Source of the DNA: an uncultured Paracoccaceae bacterium
Lineage (GTDB): Bacteria > Pseudomonadota > Alphaproteobacteria > Rhodobacterales > Rhodobacteraceae
Direction: 5' to 3'
Length of the DNA stretch: 64,000 nt
NCBI GenBank assembly: GCA_937895435.1
Contig: CALAXT010000024.1
Span: 1-64,000, forward strand
Within the stretch, counting starts at the first letter, position 1. Each line of letters begins with the position of its first letter. Position numbers and translations under genes: made by a program. Under the pieces are notes generated by a model. That model did no database searches. It was not told the DNA's origin and worked only from the letters and a program-made list of their open reading frames with translations. Below, one piece after another: positions 46,811 through 56,225 of this stretch.

Positions 46811-46838
46811 TTGCGACTGGGACGTCGATCTGTGCTAT
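46811..46838 (+). promoter_or_regulatory. Candidate promoter of ihfA
   Basis: TTGCGA (46811-46816) and TGCTAT (46833-46838) are separated by 16 nt and lie 28 nt upstream of the ihfA start. Each matches the sigma-70 box at about four positions. A TTGACT at about 46783 has no well-spaced partner. Confidence 0.4.
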
Positions 46839-46866
46839 CACATATCGATCGCAGAGCGAGGCTGGG

Positions 46867-47169
46867 ATGAGCGATAAGACATTGACCCGTATGGAACTGA
46901 GCGAGGCCGTCTGCCGCGAGGTGGGGCTTTCAAAGATTGAATCAGCACAGCTGGTTGAGGCCGTTCTTCAACACATGTCGGACGCGCTGGTGGCAGGCGA
47001 GCCGGTTAAAATCTCTTCTTTCGGCACATTTTCGGTGCGCGATAAAAACGCCCGCGTTGGCCGCAACCCCAAGACGGGTGATGAAGTACCCATTGAGCCC
47101 CGCCGCGTCCTAAGTTTTCGGCCGTCACATCTGATGAAAGATCGCGTGGCCAAGGGCAATCAGGACTGA
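46867..47169 (+). CDS. ihfA: Integration host factor subunit alpha
   Basis: This 100-aa HU/IHF protein bends DNA as a heterodimer with IhfB. It shows the family core [20 protein letters not shown] followed by [20 protein letters not shown], with the DNA-intercalating Pro in NPKTG. The start at 46867 is preferred to in-frame upstream codons because [15 protein letters not shown] is the normal alpha-subunit N-terminus. The MerR-type gene follows after 6 nt, the common alphaproteobacterial pair. Confidence 0.96.
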   Translation: MSDKTLTRMELSEAVCREVGLSKIESAQLVEAVLQHMSDALVAGEPVKISSFGTFSVRDKNARVGRNPKTGDEVPIEPRRVLSFRPSHLMKDRVAKGNQD

Positions 47170-47175
47170 TCTGTT

Positions 47176-47850
47176 ATGGAAAAAGCGCCGGACGCCTTGC
47201 GCACGATCAGCGAGGTGTCAGAGGCCCTCGGAACTGCTGCGCATGTCTTGCGGTTTTGGGAAAGCAAGTTTCCACAAATAAAACCCATAAAACGTGCTGG
47301 CGGCAGGCGCTATTATCGCCCCAGTGATGTGGCGCTTTTGGCTGGAATCAAACAGCTGCTGCATGAAGATGGGCTGACGGTTCGCGGTGCGCAGAAAATT
47401 CTGCGCGAACAGGGCGTTTTGCATGTAGCCCGTCTGGCGCTTGCCTCGCCACCTACTGAACCCTTGAAAACAGAAATTATAGCCGCAGACGCCGAAGCAC
47501 CGATGATGCTGGATGTGCCGCACGATGCTAACGATTGCGCGCCACAGATCACTGTTGGGCAGGTTGTGGCGTTACCGCAACGCCGGCGCAACCCTGCCAG
47601 AGCACTCACCACCAGCGCCCCCCCAGCCCAACCAGATCTATTTCAAACGCTGGCGCCACAGCCAGCACATATGGATGTGCGTGCTGCCATCCAATCAGCC
47701 CGGCATCTGCCGCTTGCCTTGCTGCGCGCTGCACCAAAAGTGCGGCATGCGCTGGCGGCAAATGGGGCGCTGCGGCAAATCTTTAACGATCTTATCCGCT
47801 TGCATGACAAATCGAATGCACAGGCCACAGACGAAAGCCGCAAACCGTGA
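47176..47850 (+). CDS. MerR-family transcriptional regulator
   Basis: This 224-aa regulator has an N-terminal MerR winged [23 protein letters not shown], then the wing with [17 protein letters not shown]. The middle is low-complexity, and the C-terminal third (about 155-220) is a separate region without cysteines, so it is not a metal sensor of the classic type. MerR-like genes directly after ihfA are common in alphaproteobacteria; their targets are unknown. It ends 48 nt before the tRNA gene. Confidence 0.88.
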   Translation: MEKAPDALRTISEVSEALGTAAHVLRFWESKFPQIKPIKRAGGRRYYRPSDVALLAGIKQLLHEDGLTVRGAQKILREQGVLHVARLALASPPTEPLKTEIIAADAEAPMMLDVPHDANDCAPQITVGQVVALPQRRRNPARALTTSAPPAQPDLFQTLAPQPAHMDVRAAIQSARHLPLALLRAAPKVRHALAANGALRQIFNDLIRLHDKSNAQATDESRKP

Positions 47851-47898
47851 TGCTTTCAGGCTTGCCCCTGCCCCGCAATCTTGTATGTAGACCCTCGT

Positions 47899-47976
47899 CG
47901 GGCCGTGGCGCAGTCTGGTTAGCGCGTCCGTCTGGGGGGCGGAAGGTCGCGAGTTCGAATCTCGCCGGCCCGACCA
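47899..47976 (+). tRNA. tRNA-Pro (anticodon GGG)
   Basis: The 78-nt gene folds as a standard cloverleaf with encoded CCA. The acceptor arms CGGGCCG and CGGCCCG pair fully, the D arm contains GGTTAGCGC, the anticodon stem TCCGT/GCGGA encloses the loop CTGGGGG with anticodon GGG (47934-47936), and the T arm has GAGTTCGAATCTC. The discriminator base is A. It reads CCC/CCU proline codons. Confidence 0.97.
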
Positions 47977-47980
47977 TACA

Positions 47981-48013
47981 GAACCGCCCGTGCCAGTTTG
48001 GCGCGGGCGGTTC
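47981..48013 (+). terminator. Strong hairpin terminator after tRNA-Pro
   Basis: GAACCGCCCGTGCC (47981-47994) pairs with GGCGCGGGCGGTTC (48000-48013), 14 bp with one G-U wobble and a 5-nt loop. CGTTTCA follows, a short U-tract. It starts 4 nt after the tRNA, and separates it from dcd. Confidence 0.75.
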
Positions 48014-48040
48014 CGTTTCAATCCCACCGGGAGAATGATC

Positions 48041-49147
48041 ATGACAATGGCCGATGCAGACACGGGCGTTCTGGCGTCGCAGAACCTGCGGGAAATGATT
48101 GCACGTGGACAGATCACAGCAGACATGCCCATCAGTGATGCGCAAATTCAACCCGCCAGCCTTGATCTGCGCTTGGGAACTGTGGCGTATCGTGTGCGGG
48201 CATCGTTTCTGACGGGTGCCGGTCGCACCGTAGCCGAGCGGATATCTGAATTTGAAATGCACCGCATGGATCTGACGGCGGGTGCTGTACTGGAAAAGGG
48301 CTGTGTCTATCTGGTGCCGCTTATGGAACACTTGGCCCTGCCACCTGATCTGACGGCAGTGGCCAATGCCAAAAGCTCCACCGGGCGCCTTGATCTTTTG
48401 ACGCGGACAATCACCGATGGTGGGGTCGAATTTGATCGGTTGCCTGCCGGATATCATGGCCCGCTTTACGCCGAAATTTGTCCGCGGTCTTTTTCGGTTT
48501 TGGTGCGTCCGGGCATGCGGCTTAATCAAATTCGCTTTCGCCGCGGCATGGCGCAGCTTGATGATGCAGCACTTGCTGCGCTGCATTCCCAAGAACCACT
48601 GGTGAACGGCGCAGCGTTTATTTCCGAAGGTTTGGGGTTTTCAGTTGATCTGCACCCCCAAAAAGGCGATCTGCTGGGGTACCGCGCAAAACCTCATGCT
48701 GGCGTGATTGATCTGGACCGGATCGGCCACTATGCGATTGCTGATTTTTGGGAAGAGATTCGCAGCCGCGAGGCCCGTATCATCTTGGATCCCGGGGCAT
48801 TCTACATTTTGGTCAGCCGCGAGGCCGTGTCAATTCCGCCAACCCATGCCGCCGAAATGGCCCCCTATCTGGCGATGGTTGGCGAGTTTCGCGTGCATTA
48901 TGCCGGTTTCTTTGATCCTGGTTTTGGCCATGGTGCTGCGGGGGGCATTGGGGCGCGTGGTGTTTTGGAAGTGCGCTGCCACGAGGCCCCTTTTGTGCTG
49001 GAACACGCACAGATGGTGGGACGGTTGGTTTATGAACGCATGGCCCAAGTGCCAGATCGTCTTTACGGGGTTGGCATGGCGTCAAACTATCAAGGACAAG
49101 GGTTGAAACTTGCAAAACACTTTAAGTCGCAAACAAAGCCGACTTAA
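48041..49147 (+). CDS. dcd: dCTP deaminase, long form (PF06559-like)
   Basis: This 368-aa enzyme is about twice the length of E. coli Dcd and fits the alphaproteobacterial '2'-deoxycytidine 5'-triphosphate deaminase' with two dUTPase-type folds. Marks are DAQIQPASLDLRLGTVAYRV near the N-terminus, VANAKSSTGRLDLLTRTI, and the C-terminal GFFDPGFGHGAAGG with LEVRCHEAPFVLEHAQ. It deaminates dCTP to dUTP on the way to dTTP. The start at 48041 has GGGAG seven nt upstream, preferred to 48035 or 47990. Confidence 0.9.
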   Translation: MTMADADTGVLASQNLREMIARGQITADMPISDAQIQPASLDLRLGTVAYRVRASFLTGAGRTVAERISEFEMHRMDLTAGAVLEKGCVYLVPLMEHLALPPDLTAVANAKSSTGRLDLLTRTITDGGVEFDRLPAGYHGPLYAEICPRSFSVLVRPGMRLNQIRFRRGMAQLDDAALAALHSQEPLVNGAAFISEGLGFSVDLHPQKGDLLGYRAKPHAGVIDLDRIGHYAIADFWEEIRSREARIILDPGAFYILVSREAVSIPPTHAAEMAPYLAMVGEFRVHYAGFFDPGFGHGAAGGIGARGVLEVRCHEAPFVLEHAQMVGRLVYERMAQVPDRLYGVGMASNYQGQGLKLAKHFKSQTKPT

Positions 49148-49191
49148 TTTTTCGGGTTAACAAGTCTGCGCAAGTAATTGATTATGTGTAT

Positions 49192-49839
49192 TTATTCATT
49201 ATCAAACAGATCGTCTTGTTCTGGGTCGGCCGACAATCTGCGCTCGGGCGCAGTATCATCATTGGGGGCGTGGCTTTCTAACAGCCCCGCTGCGCGCAAT
49301 TCTTTCAGCCCTGGCAAATCACGCGCCGATTCCAGCCCAAAATGGTCAAGGAATGGTTCAGTCACGACGTAGGTCACTGGCCTGCCAGGCGTCATACGCC
49401 GGCGACCAAAGCGGATCCATTCCAGATCGATCAGCTGATCTATCGTGCCACGCGAAACCGCCACCCCCCGGATCTGTTCGATTTCAGCACGCGTCACCGG
49501 CTGGTGATAGGCAATGATGGCCAGCGTCTCCATCGCGGCGCGCGACAGTTTGCGCAACTCAACCATTTCGCGCGCCATAAGATGACCCAAATCTGACGCC
49601 GTGCGAAAAGCATAGGCCTCGCCCACCCGCAACAGCTCTACCCCACGCCCGCTGTAATGACGCCGCAGGGCGGCCACTGCCTCGGCCGCGTCTGATCCAT
49701 GTGGCAACCTGTCTTGCAAGTCGCGCAGGCTCAGGGGCTCGGCGCTGGCAAACAGCATCGCTTCTACCATGCGCTCTTGCTCGGCGGGCGATGGCGCGGC
49801 GAACAGGCTGGGTTCATCGGGCGGCAATACGGATGTCAT
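49192..49839 (-). CDS. scpB: Segregation and condensation protein B
   Basis: This 215-aa protein is the winged-helix dimer (kite) subunit of the SMC-ScpAB condensin. Marks are MVEAMLFASAEPLSL, the RTASDLGHLMAREM region, and AAMETLAIIAYHQPVTRAEI with IRGVAVSRGTIDQLIDLEWI. It overlaps scpA by 4 nt. The tatA gene that often follows is not seen; dcd is convergent instead. Confidence 0.95.
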   Translation of the reverse strand: MTSVLPPDEPSLFAAPSPAEQERMVEAMLFASAEPLSLRDLQDRLPHGSDAAEAVAALRRHYSGRGVELLRVGEAYAFRTASDLGHLMAREMVELRKLSRAAMETLAIIAYHQPVTRAEIEQIRGVAVSRGTIDQLIDLEWIRFGRRRMTPGRPVTYVVTEPFLDHFGLESARDLPGLKELRAAGLLESHAPNDDTAPERRLSADPEQDDLFDNE

Positions 49840-50636
49840 GCTTTGCCCCGGATGTGGATAGGGGCAAATATTTCGCTTTGTCGCATTTCAATCGCGCCAC
49901 TTTTGGCCAGCTCAAGCGCAGCCGCAAAGGTCGCAGCAGTGGCAGACCGGCGGCGGGCCGGTTGCGCGCGCCAGCCATCGGGTAAAAAGCCTTCAAGATC
50001 CGCCCAACTGCCAAGTGGCCCGACAAGCTTGCGCAGCCGCTCTAACGCCTGATCCATGGTGTAGACATCGACGCGATCAAACGCATAGGGGCGAAACTCA
50101 TCGCGGGTTCGCACCCTCGCATAGGCCTGCATCAGATCCATCAGATTGGCTGAATACCGATAGCTGCGGTGGCGCGTCACCTGTTCAGGCAGACCACGGG
50201 CAAAGAAATTGCGCCCTTTTTGGTCACGTGCCATTAACTGGGCTGCGGCCAAACGCATGGCCTGCAAGCGTTCCAGCTGAAATGCCAACTGGGCGGCCAG
50301 TGCCTCACCACTGGGGCCATCATCGCTGGGGTCGGGTGGCAGCAACAAACGAGATTTCAAAAAGGCAAGCCAAGCAGCCATCACCAGATAATCGGCAGCC
50401 AATTCGATGCGCAGATCGCGCGCATGTGCGATAAATGCCAAATATTGTTCAGCCAATTGCAAAATTGAAATTTTGCGCAGATCAACCTTTAATCGCCGCG
50501 ACAACATCAACAGAAGATCCAGCGGCCCCTCATACCCGTCGACATCAACAATCAGCGCCTCGGCAGCCAGCCGGTCCTCGACCGTTTCTGCCTCAATCAG
50601 TGGCAATTCATCTTGCCATTCGGTTTGGTCAGCCAT
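49836..50636 (-). CDS. scpA: Segregation and condensation protein A
   Basis: This 266-aa kleisin bridges the SMC heads. The family opening is VDGYEGPLDLLLMLSRRLKV, followed by the helical SMC-neck binding part DLRKISILQLAEQYLAFI and the C-terminal winged helix that binds the SMC cap. The start at 50636 (MADQTEWQDE) overlaps the end of nagZ by 8 nt. It forms the operon SPOR-nagZ-scpA-scpB. Confidence 0.95.
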   Translation of the reverse strand: MADQTEWQDELPLIEAETVEDRLAAEALIVDVDGYEGPLDLLLMLSRRLKVDLRKISILQLAEQYLAFIAHARDLRIELAADYLVMAAWLAFLKSRLLLPPDPSDDGPSGEALAAQLAFQLERLQAMRLAAAQLMARDQKGRNFFARGLPEQVTRHRSYRYSANLMDLMQAYARVRTRDEFRPYAFDRVDVYTMDQALERLRKLVGPLGSWADLEGFLPDGWRAQPARRRSATAATFAAALELAKSGAIEMRQSEIFAPIHIRGKA

Positions 50637-51639
50637 CACCCTGCCCGCGCAACATCGCATCAAACTCGGCGCGCAAGGCTTTGATGTCAACTGGTTGTGG
50701 CGCTGTGCGTGCAGCAAGGGCGACAGCGGCGCGGCTTTGGGCCGCCGCGCTAAGCACGCCCGCTGCGGCGGTCACTTCGGCCATCTCAAGCTGCACGCCG
50801 TTGCAATGTAAAACCACATCACAACCGGCAGAAATCGCCGCCGCACTGCGCGCACAAAGGCTGCCGGTCAGCGCTTGCATCGAAATATCATCAGTCATCA
50901 AAAGCCCCTGAAATCCGATATCACGCCGGATCAGATCAATCACCGTGTCCGAACAGGTGGCAGGTGCCTCTGCATCAATGGCTTCAAAGACGATATGGGC
51001 GGTCATGGCCATGGGCAAATCATTTAGCGCCGCAAAGGGCGCAAAATCATGACGATACAGATCATCTCGTCCAGTGGAAATGCGCGGCAGGGCGTGATGT
51101 GTATCCAACCCCGCCCTGCCATGACCCGGCATGTGTTTCATCACCGCCAAAACGCCACCCTGCGCCATGCCATCGACCAAGGCGCGTGCAGCCAGCGCAA
51201 CGCGGTCAGGATCACTGCCATAACAGCGGTTTTTCAAAAAAACATGGGTTTGGGGTGTCACCAGATCCAAGTTCGGGGCGCAGTTCACATCAATGCCCAC
51301 GTCAGCCAAGTCATGGGCGATCAGCCGCCCCCGCAGCCACATCGCGCGCGCTACGTCTGAGGGCCGCAGCGCTGTGATCTGATCCAACGCGGGGGGGAAC
51401 TCTTGCCAATGCGGGCTGCGCAGCCGCTGTACCCGCCCACCTTCCTGATCTATCAAGATCGGCGCATTACGCCCTATGGCTGTGCGCAAATCGGCACAAA
51501 GCGCCCGCAACTGATCGGGCGCTTCGACATTACGGCCAAAAAGAATAAAACCCCAAGGATCAGCCTTGGCAAAAAATCGTTTTTCATCGGGCGTAAGCCT
51601 TGGACCTGAACACCCAAGAATCGTGGCAGAGGCCGCCAT
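50629..51639 (-). CDS. nagZ: Beta-N-acetylhexosaminidase
   Basis: This 336-aa cytosolic glycoside hydrolase family 3 enzyme removes GlcNAc from recycled muropeptides. The catalytic His and signature are in AVMKHMPGHGRAGLDTHHAL, and the nucleophile Asp follows in LMTDDISMQAL. The opening GPWGF-like DPWGFILFGRN fits NagZ. The start at 51639 (MAASATILG) shares one base with the stop of the SPOR gene (TAATG). Confidence 0.95.
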   Translation of the reverse strand: MAASATILGCSGPRLTPDEKRFFAKADPWGFILFGRNVEAPDQLRALCADLRTAIGRNAPILIDQEGGRVQRLRSPHWQEFPPALDQITALRPSDVARAMWLRGRLIAHDLADVGIDVNCAPNLDLVTPQTHVFLKNRCYGSDPDRVALAARALVDGMAQGGVLAVMKHMPGHGRAGLDTHHALPRISTGRDDLYRHDFAPFAALNDLPMAMTAHIVFEAIDAEAPATCSDTVIDLIRRDIGFQGLLMTDDISMQALTGSLCARSAAAISAGCDVVLHCNGVQLEMAEVTAAAGVLSAAAQSRAAVALAARTAPQPVDIKALRAEFDAMLRGQGDG

Positions 51640-52622
51640 TATCGGATCAAAACAGGGATGCAGCCAAAACCATCGGTAAGCATCACGGTGCAAAAGCCCT
51701 GGGCGTCTCGCTCATCGCCAAACCCCATCAGGCGCAGCCGAAAAAACCGCCCCGCGCTATTCTCAGCCTCTTGAATCACAGGGGTTTTGCCAGAAAAGCT
51801 GCTGCCAAAAAGCCCGGCCAAACGCGACCATTCGGACTTGGCACTGGCGACCGTGTCAAACGAGCCTAACTGCACCAAACGTGTGCCTTGCGGAATGTCG
51901 GGGCTGTCTTTCAACAATACAATCGGCGCGGCCAGCGCGGCTTGCACCTGCGGTGCCTGCAATTGCGCCCGACGTGGCCGTGGCAATGGAACAGGCGCCG
52001 ATTGCGGTGCTGCTTTTGAAGCGTTGATGATCTTGGGCCCATCCTGCTCAGACATCTCGGCCGGCGCCGCGGCCGCCGATTGCAACGCTGCGTCGACCGC
52101 CAGCTGCAGATCGATCATCCCTATATCAAACGAAGCTAACACCGTGTCATCGCCACCTGACAGTGCATTGGTGCTGGTACCCTCAAGTGGCAGATCACCG
52201 TTCATAGCCATAGGTGTCAAACCCTGCGGCACCAATGCGCTCAGTGGCGTCGGCTCAAACCCCGATGGATCAGCATCTGTCAGGCCAATTGTTTTGGGGG
52301 CCAACACAAGGATTTCCGAGGGTGCCGCCACAATGCCATTGGCCGCAACCGCATTTACAGAAAGGCCTTGATGGGCAATTTGAATACCACCGGGGTTGTC
52401 AGGCGCCATGCGCAAAGGCGCGCTGAGCGCCTGCACAACCGGCACCCCCCGCACATCACGCACCATCACATCATAGGCCCAAAACCCCAAGCCAACCACC
52501 AAGCCCAAAGACAAACTGGCCGCCGAGAGCCGGGTGATACGGGTCACAAACCCAGTTGAAAAGAGCGGAGACCGCCCTGCCCCAACCCCGCCTCCGAGGT
52601 CGTCAAAACTATAAGCCGCCAT
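51639..52622 (-). CDS. SPOR-domain cell-envelope protein
   Basis: This 327-aa bitopic membrane protein has a cytosolic N-terminus, one membrane segment (about residues 32-50, AASLSLGLVVGLGFWAYDV), a long low-complexity periplasmic linker rich in Ala, Pro and Gly, and a C-terminal SPOR domain (about 248-327: TRLVQLGSFDTVASAKSEW and FFRLRLMGFG). SPOR domains bind denuded peptidoglycan at the septum. Its place before nagZ fits a cell-wall role. Confidence 0.9.
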   Translation of the reverse strand: MAAYSFDDLGGGVGAGRSPLFSTGFVTRITRLSAASLSLGLVVGLGFWAYDVMVRDVRGVPVVQALSAPLRMAPDNPGGIQIAHQGLSVNAVAANGIVAAPSEILVLAPKTIGLTDADPSGFEPTPLSALVPQGLTPMAMNGDLPLEGTSTNALSGGDDTVLASFDIGMIDLQLAVDAALQSAAAAPAEMSEQDGPKIINASKAAPQSAPVPLPRPRRAQLQAPQVQAALAAPIVLLKDSPDIPQGTRLVQLGSFDTVASAKSEWSRLAGLFGSSFSGKTPVIQEAENSAGRFFRLRLMGFGDERDAQGFCTVMLTDGFGCIPVLIR

Positions 52623-52694
52623 GTCCTGCCTTTCAGCCCAAGGGTCTAGGCCCCCGGTTTTACTGCCTGCTCGACCCGATGGCGGCGCGTTTGA

Positions 52695-54440
52695 TCAGCG
52701 CATTTCTTCCACCGGAACAACGCCAAGGATAGCAAGACCTGAGGAAATAACAACGCCTGTTGCACGGGCCAATGCAATTTTTGCAGCCGTTGTGTCCAGA
52801 TCGCCCTCTTGGACAAAGCGCAGGCTGGCATCATCATGACCACGGTTCCACAACCCATGCAGATCTGAGGCAAGTTCATAGAGATAAAAGGCGATACGGT
52901 GGGGTTCGTGGCTGCGGGCCGAAATTTCAACCAAGCGCGGCCACTCGGCAATTTTGCGAATTAGCGTCAGTTCGGCGGCATTATTCAACCGCGCCAAATC
53001 CGCCAGTGCCAGCTGCGCATCTTGGGTGGCCACACCGGCTTCAACCGCCTTGCGGATCACAGAAGACACGCGGGCATGGGCATATTGCACATAAAACACC
53101 GGGTTTTCTTTTGACTGTTCAAGCACTTTGTCGAAATCAAAATCAAGCGACGCGTCGTTTTTCCGCGTGAGCATCACAAAGCGGGTCACATCAGCGCCCA
53201 CCTGTTCAACCACGTCGCGCAGTGTCACAAATGTGCCAGCACGCTTTGACATTTTGAACGGTTGGCCATTTTTCCACAGCTTAACCAGCTGCATCAGCTT
53301 GATATCCAGCGGAACACGTTTGTTTGACAATGCCGCAACAGCGGCGTTCATCCGTTTGACATAGCCCCCATGATCGGCGCCAAAAATATCGATCAATGCG
53401 TCAAAACCGCGTTCCAACTTATCAAAGTGATAGGCAATATCCGGGGCGAAATAGGTCCAGCCACCGTCGGATTTCTGCACGGGGCGATCGACATCATCCC
53501 CAAAGGCGGTGCTGCGAAACAGCGTTTGTTCGCGCGGCTCCCAGTCTTCGGGGGTTTTGCCTTTGGGCGGCTCTAGAGTGCCACGGTAAATTAAACCCTG
53601 TGCGTCCAAAGCGGCGAGGGCCGCCTCAATCTTGCCAGTGCCGTAAAGCGCCTTTTCGCTGGAATAAACATCCATGGTCACGCCAAGCGCTGCCAAATCT
53701 TCTCGGATCATGACCATCATGGCCCGGGTGGCAAATTCGCGCACATCAGTCAGCCAGATCTGTTCGGGTTTATCCAACAGGCTGTCGCCAAATTTTTCTT
53801 TCAGTGCTTGCCCCACTGGGATCAGATAATCACCGGGGTAAAGACCTTCGGCAATTTCAGGGCTGAGGCCATGTGCCTCGCGGTAACGCTCAAAGGCAGA
53901 GCGCGCCAAAACATCAACCTGCGCGCCCCCATCATTGATGTAATATTCGCGTGTCACATCATGGCCCGAAAATTCTAACAGCCGCGCCAGCGCATCACCG
54001 AAAACTGCACCCCGAACATGGCCCACATGCATCGGCCCCGTCGGGTTGGCAGAAACAAATTCCACATTCACGCGCAAGCCCTTGCCCATGTTTGATCGAC
54101 CAAAATCAACACCCGCATGCAAAGCCGCCCGCAAAACCGCCACCCAAATCTGATCATGCAGCCGCAGATTCAAAAAACCAGGCCCGGCCACGGTGACCTC
54201 AGATATTCGCGGGTCAGCCCGCAGGCGTTCCGCCAAGGCCTCTGCGATCACACGCGGCGACAATTGCGCCGGTTTGGCCAAAACCATCGCCGCATTGCTG
54301 GCCATATCGCCATGGGCAAGATCGCGTGGCGGCTCCACCACAATGGATGCGAAATCCAAGCCCGCAGGCAAAACACCTGCGACCTGCATCGCTTCCAAAT
54401 TTTCCAGCACCAAGACGCGAATATCGTTAAAAAGGTTCAT
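52695..54440 (-). CDS. argS: Arginyl-tRNA synthetase
   Basis: This 581-aa class I synthetase has the Add-1 N-terminal domain, the HIGH motif in [19 protein letters not shown] and the KMSKR-like motif [11 protein letters not shown]. The C-terminal DALR anticodon domain ends with the [13 protein letters not shown] segment. It lies between dgt and the SPOR gene on the same strand with gaps of 65 and 72 nt, probably in one transcript. Confidence 0.98.
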   Translation of the reverse strand: MNLFNDIRVLVLENLEAMQVAGVLPAGLDFASIVVEPPRDLAHGDMASNAAMVLAKPAQLSPRVIAEALAERLRADPRISEVTVAGPGFLNLRLHDQIWVAVLRAALHAGVDFGRSNMGKGLRVNVEFVSANPTGPMHVGHVRGAVFGDALARLLEFSGHDVTREYYINDGGAQVDVLARSAFERYREAHGLSPEIAEGLYPGDYLIPVGQALKEKFGDSLLDKPEQIWLTDVREFATRAMMVMIREDLAALGVTMDVYSSEKALYGTGKIEAALAALDAQGLIYRGTLEPPKGKTPEDWEPREQTLFRSTAFGDDVDRPVQKSDGGWTYFAPDIAYHFDKLERGFDALIDIFGADHGGYVKRMNAAVAALSNKRVPLDIKLMQLVKLWKNGQPFKMSKRAGTFVTLRDVVEQVGADVTRFVMLTRKNDASLDFDFDKVLEQSKENPVFYVQYAHARVSSVIRKAVEAGVATQDAQLALADLARLNNAAELTLIRKIAEWPRLVEISARSHEPHRIAFYLYELASDLHGLWNRGHDDASLRFVQEGDLDTTAAKIALARATGVVISSGLAILGVVPVEEMR

Positions 54441-54505
54441 CTGCTCTATCCCTGATTGGGGCGCGGTTTATCATGGGCAGCGGCCGGGTCAACGGCGCGC
54501 GCGGC

Positions 54506-55651
54506 TCAAAGCGGTGTCTCTTGATGCTTTGCGTATTGCTCTAACGCAAAACGGTCAGTCATGCCGGACACATAATCAGCGATGCTGCGGGCCAAATGTG
54601 TTTGATCAGGCGCAGACGCTACATCCGTGCGCCATTCCAGCGGCAGCAGATCAGGCTGCGATAAATAAAGCGGAAACAGCGTATCGATCACATCCGTTGC
54701 TTGCGCGCGTTCCCGCATCACACGGGGGGCGCGATACATCCGTGTGAAAAGAAATGACCGGATTTCCTTCATTTGCAAAAAGAACGGATCAGAAAACCGG
54801 ATGACGGGCATCCCAAGCGCCCGCACCGCAGCAGCGCTTTGGGGGGTTGTTTCAGCCAGACGTTTGCGGGCAAAGCCCACCACATCTTCAACCATCACCC
54901 CAAACACCCGCCGCAACGCCTCATGCCGCCGGCGCATTGGATCAAGCCCGGGATAGATCCGATCAACTTCGTTTAACGCAGGGCCAACGATCGGCAAATC
55001 TTGCAGATCAGTTTCTTCAAACAGGCCCGAGCGCAGGCCATCCTGCAAATCATGGTGATTATAGGCGATATCATCGGCAATCGCGGCCACCTGCGCCTCG
55101 GCGCTGGCATGGGTTGTCAATTCCAGATCGTGCACAGCGTTATATTCCGCCAATGCGTAAGGCAGGTCACCCGTTACCGGGCCATTGTGTTTGGCCAGAC
55201 CCTCCAGCGTTTCCCACGTCAGGTTCAGCCCATCGAATCGGGCGTAATGGCGTTCAAGACTGGTAACAATTCGAATAGCTTGGGCGTTATGGTCAAACCC
55301 ACCAAAGGGTGCCATCCAACGCGACAGCGCGTCTTCGCCCGTGTGGCCAAAGGGCGGATGCCCCAAATCATGGGCCAGCGCGATCGCCTCGGCCAATTCG
55401 GTGTTTAACCCCAACACATCTGAAATCGTGCGCGCAACTTGTGCCACCTCAATGGAATGGGTCAGGCGGGTGCGATAATAATCGCCCTCATGCTCCAAAA
55501 AGACTTGGGTTTTATGTTTCAGGCGACGAAAGGCGCTTGAGTGGATGATACGGTCGCGGTCACGCTGGAACGCGCTGCGAAAGGTACTAAGGTCTTCGGG
55601 GTAAAGCCTGCCACGGCTGGTTGCCGGACTGCAGGCAAAGGGGGCTTGCAT
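54506..55651 (-). CDS. dgt: Deoxyguanosinetriphosphate triphosphohydrolase-like protein
   Basis: This 381-aa HD-domain enzyme hydrolyses dNTPs to deoxynucleosides and triphosphate. The N-terminal signature FRSAFQRDRDRIIHSSAFRR is followed by KTQVFLEHEGDYYRTRLTHS and the HD motif in ALAHDLGHPPFGHTGE. The alphaproteobacterial type-2 form is usually about 380-400 aa. ATG 55651 (MQAPFACS) has an AGG element eight nt upstream; ATG 55684 would add 11 residues and has no clear ribosome binding site. It is divergent from erpA. Confidence 0.92.
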   Translation of the reverse strand: MQAPFACSPATSRGRLYPEDLSTFRSAFQRDRDRIIHSSAFRRLKHKTQVFLEHEGDYYRTRLTHSIEVAQVARTISDVLGLNTELAEAIALAHDLGHPPFGHTGEDALSRWMAPFGGFDHNAQAIRIVTSLERHYARFDGLNLTWETLEGLAKHNGPVTGDLPYALAEYNAVHDLELTTHASAEAQVAAIADDIAYNHHDLQDGLRSGLFEETDLQDLPIVGPALNEVDRIYPGLDPMRRRHEALRRVFGVMVEDVVGFARKRLAETTPQSAAAVRALGMPVIRFSDPFFLQMKEIRSFLFTRMYRAPRVMRERAQATDVIDTLFPLYLSQPDLLPLEWRTDVASAPDQTHLARSIADYVSGMTDRFALEQYAKHQETPL

Positions 55652-55758
55652 ATTAATTGCCTGTTCTTGCCGCTGGGCGGGCATTGCTGTATGATTTTCA
55701 TCATAGCCAAGCCTGCCCCAGTTTCAAGCAAAGCCCCCCATTGAAGTGAAACACCCAC

Positions 55759-56091
55759 ATGACCCTGACATTGCCGCCCAAAGTAACTGATCGCGCCTTT
55801 GCCCGACTGGCCGAAATCAACGCCAGCTGCGCGCAGCCGCAGGCGTTGCGGGTGGCTGTTGAGGGCGGCGGATGTTCAGGCTTTCAATATGATATCAAGC
55901 TAGACCATGCAGCCCCCGATGACCTGGTGTTGGAAAAAAACGGTCAAAAGGTGCTGGTTGATGCGGTGTCTCTGCCGTTTCTTGCCAATGCGGTCATTGA
56001 TTTTTCGGATGAGCTGATTGGCGCAAAATTCACCATTGAAAACCCAAATGCCACATCAAGCTGCGGTTGCGGCATCAGCTTTTCTTTGTGA
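55759..56091 (+). CDS. erpA: Iron-sulfur cluster insertion protein, ErpA/IscA type
   Basis: This 110-aa A-type carrier gives Fe-S clusters to apoproteins. The three conserved cysteines are in EGGGCSGFQYDIKLD (about residue 39) and SSCGCGISF (about residues 104 and 106), and IDFSDELIGAKFTIENPNA precedes the last pair. Distinction from other A-type proteins rests on the genomic neighbourhood with dgt and xth. Confidence 0.93.
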   Translation: MTLTLPPKVTDRAFARLAEINASCAQPQALRVAVEGGGCSGFQYDIKLDHAAPDDLVLEKNGQKVLVDAVSLPFLANAVIDFSDELIGAKFTIENPNATSSCGCGISFSL

Positions 56092-56138
56092 GCTGCGGCG
56101 CAATCGGGGCAAAGCTGCGGTTTTCCTTGCCCGTTCTT

Positions 56139-56172
56139 GCGCAAAAGGCTTGCGCCCGCCTGCACAAGGCGG
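56139..56172 (+). repeat. Two adjacent GC-rich hairpins between erpA and the CNNM gene
   Basis: GCGCAA/TTGCGC (56139-56155, 5-nt loop) is followed at once by CCGCCT/AGGCGG (56156-56172, 5-nt loop). No U-tract follows, so they are not a classical terminator. They might attenuate read-through from erpA or stabilise its mRNA. Confidence 0.35.
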
Positions 56173-56225
56173 CATCGTGACAAAAAAGACCCATCCGGTT
56201 TGGCCGTGGGCGTGGCGGGCGATCA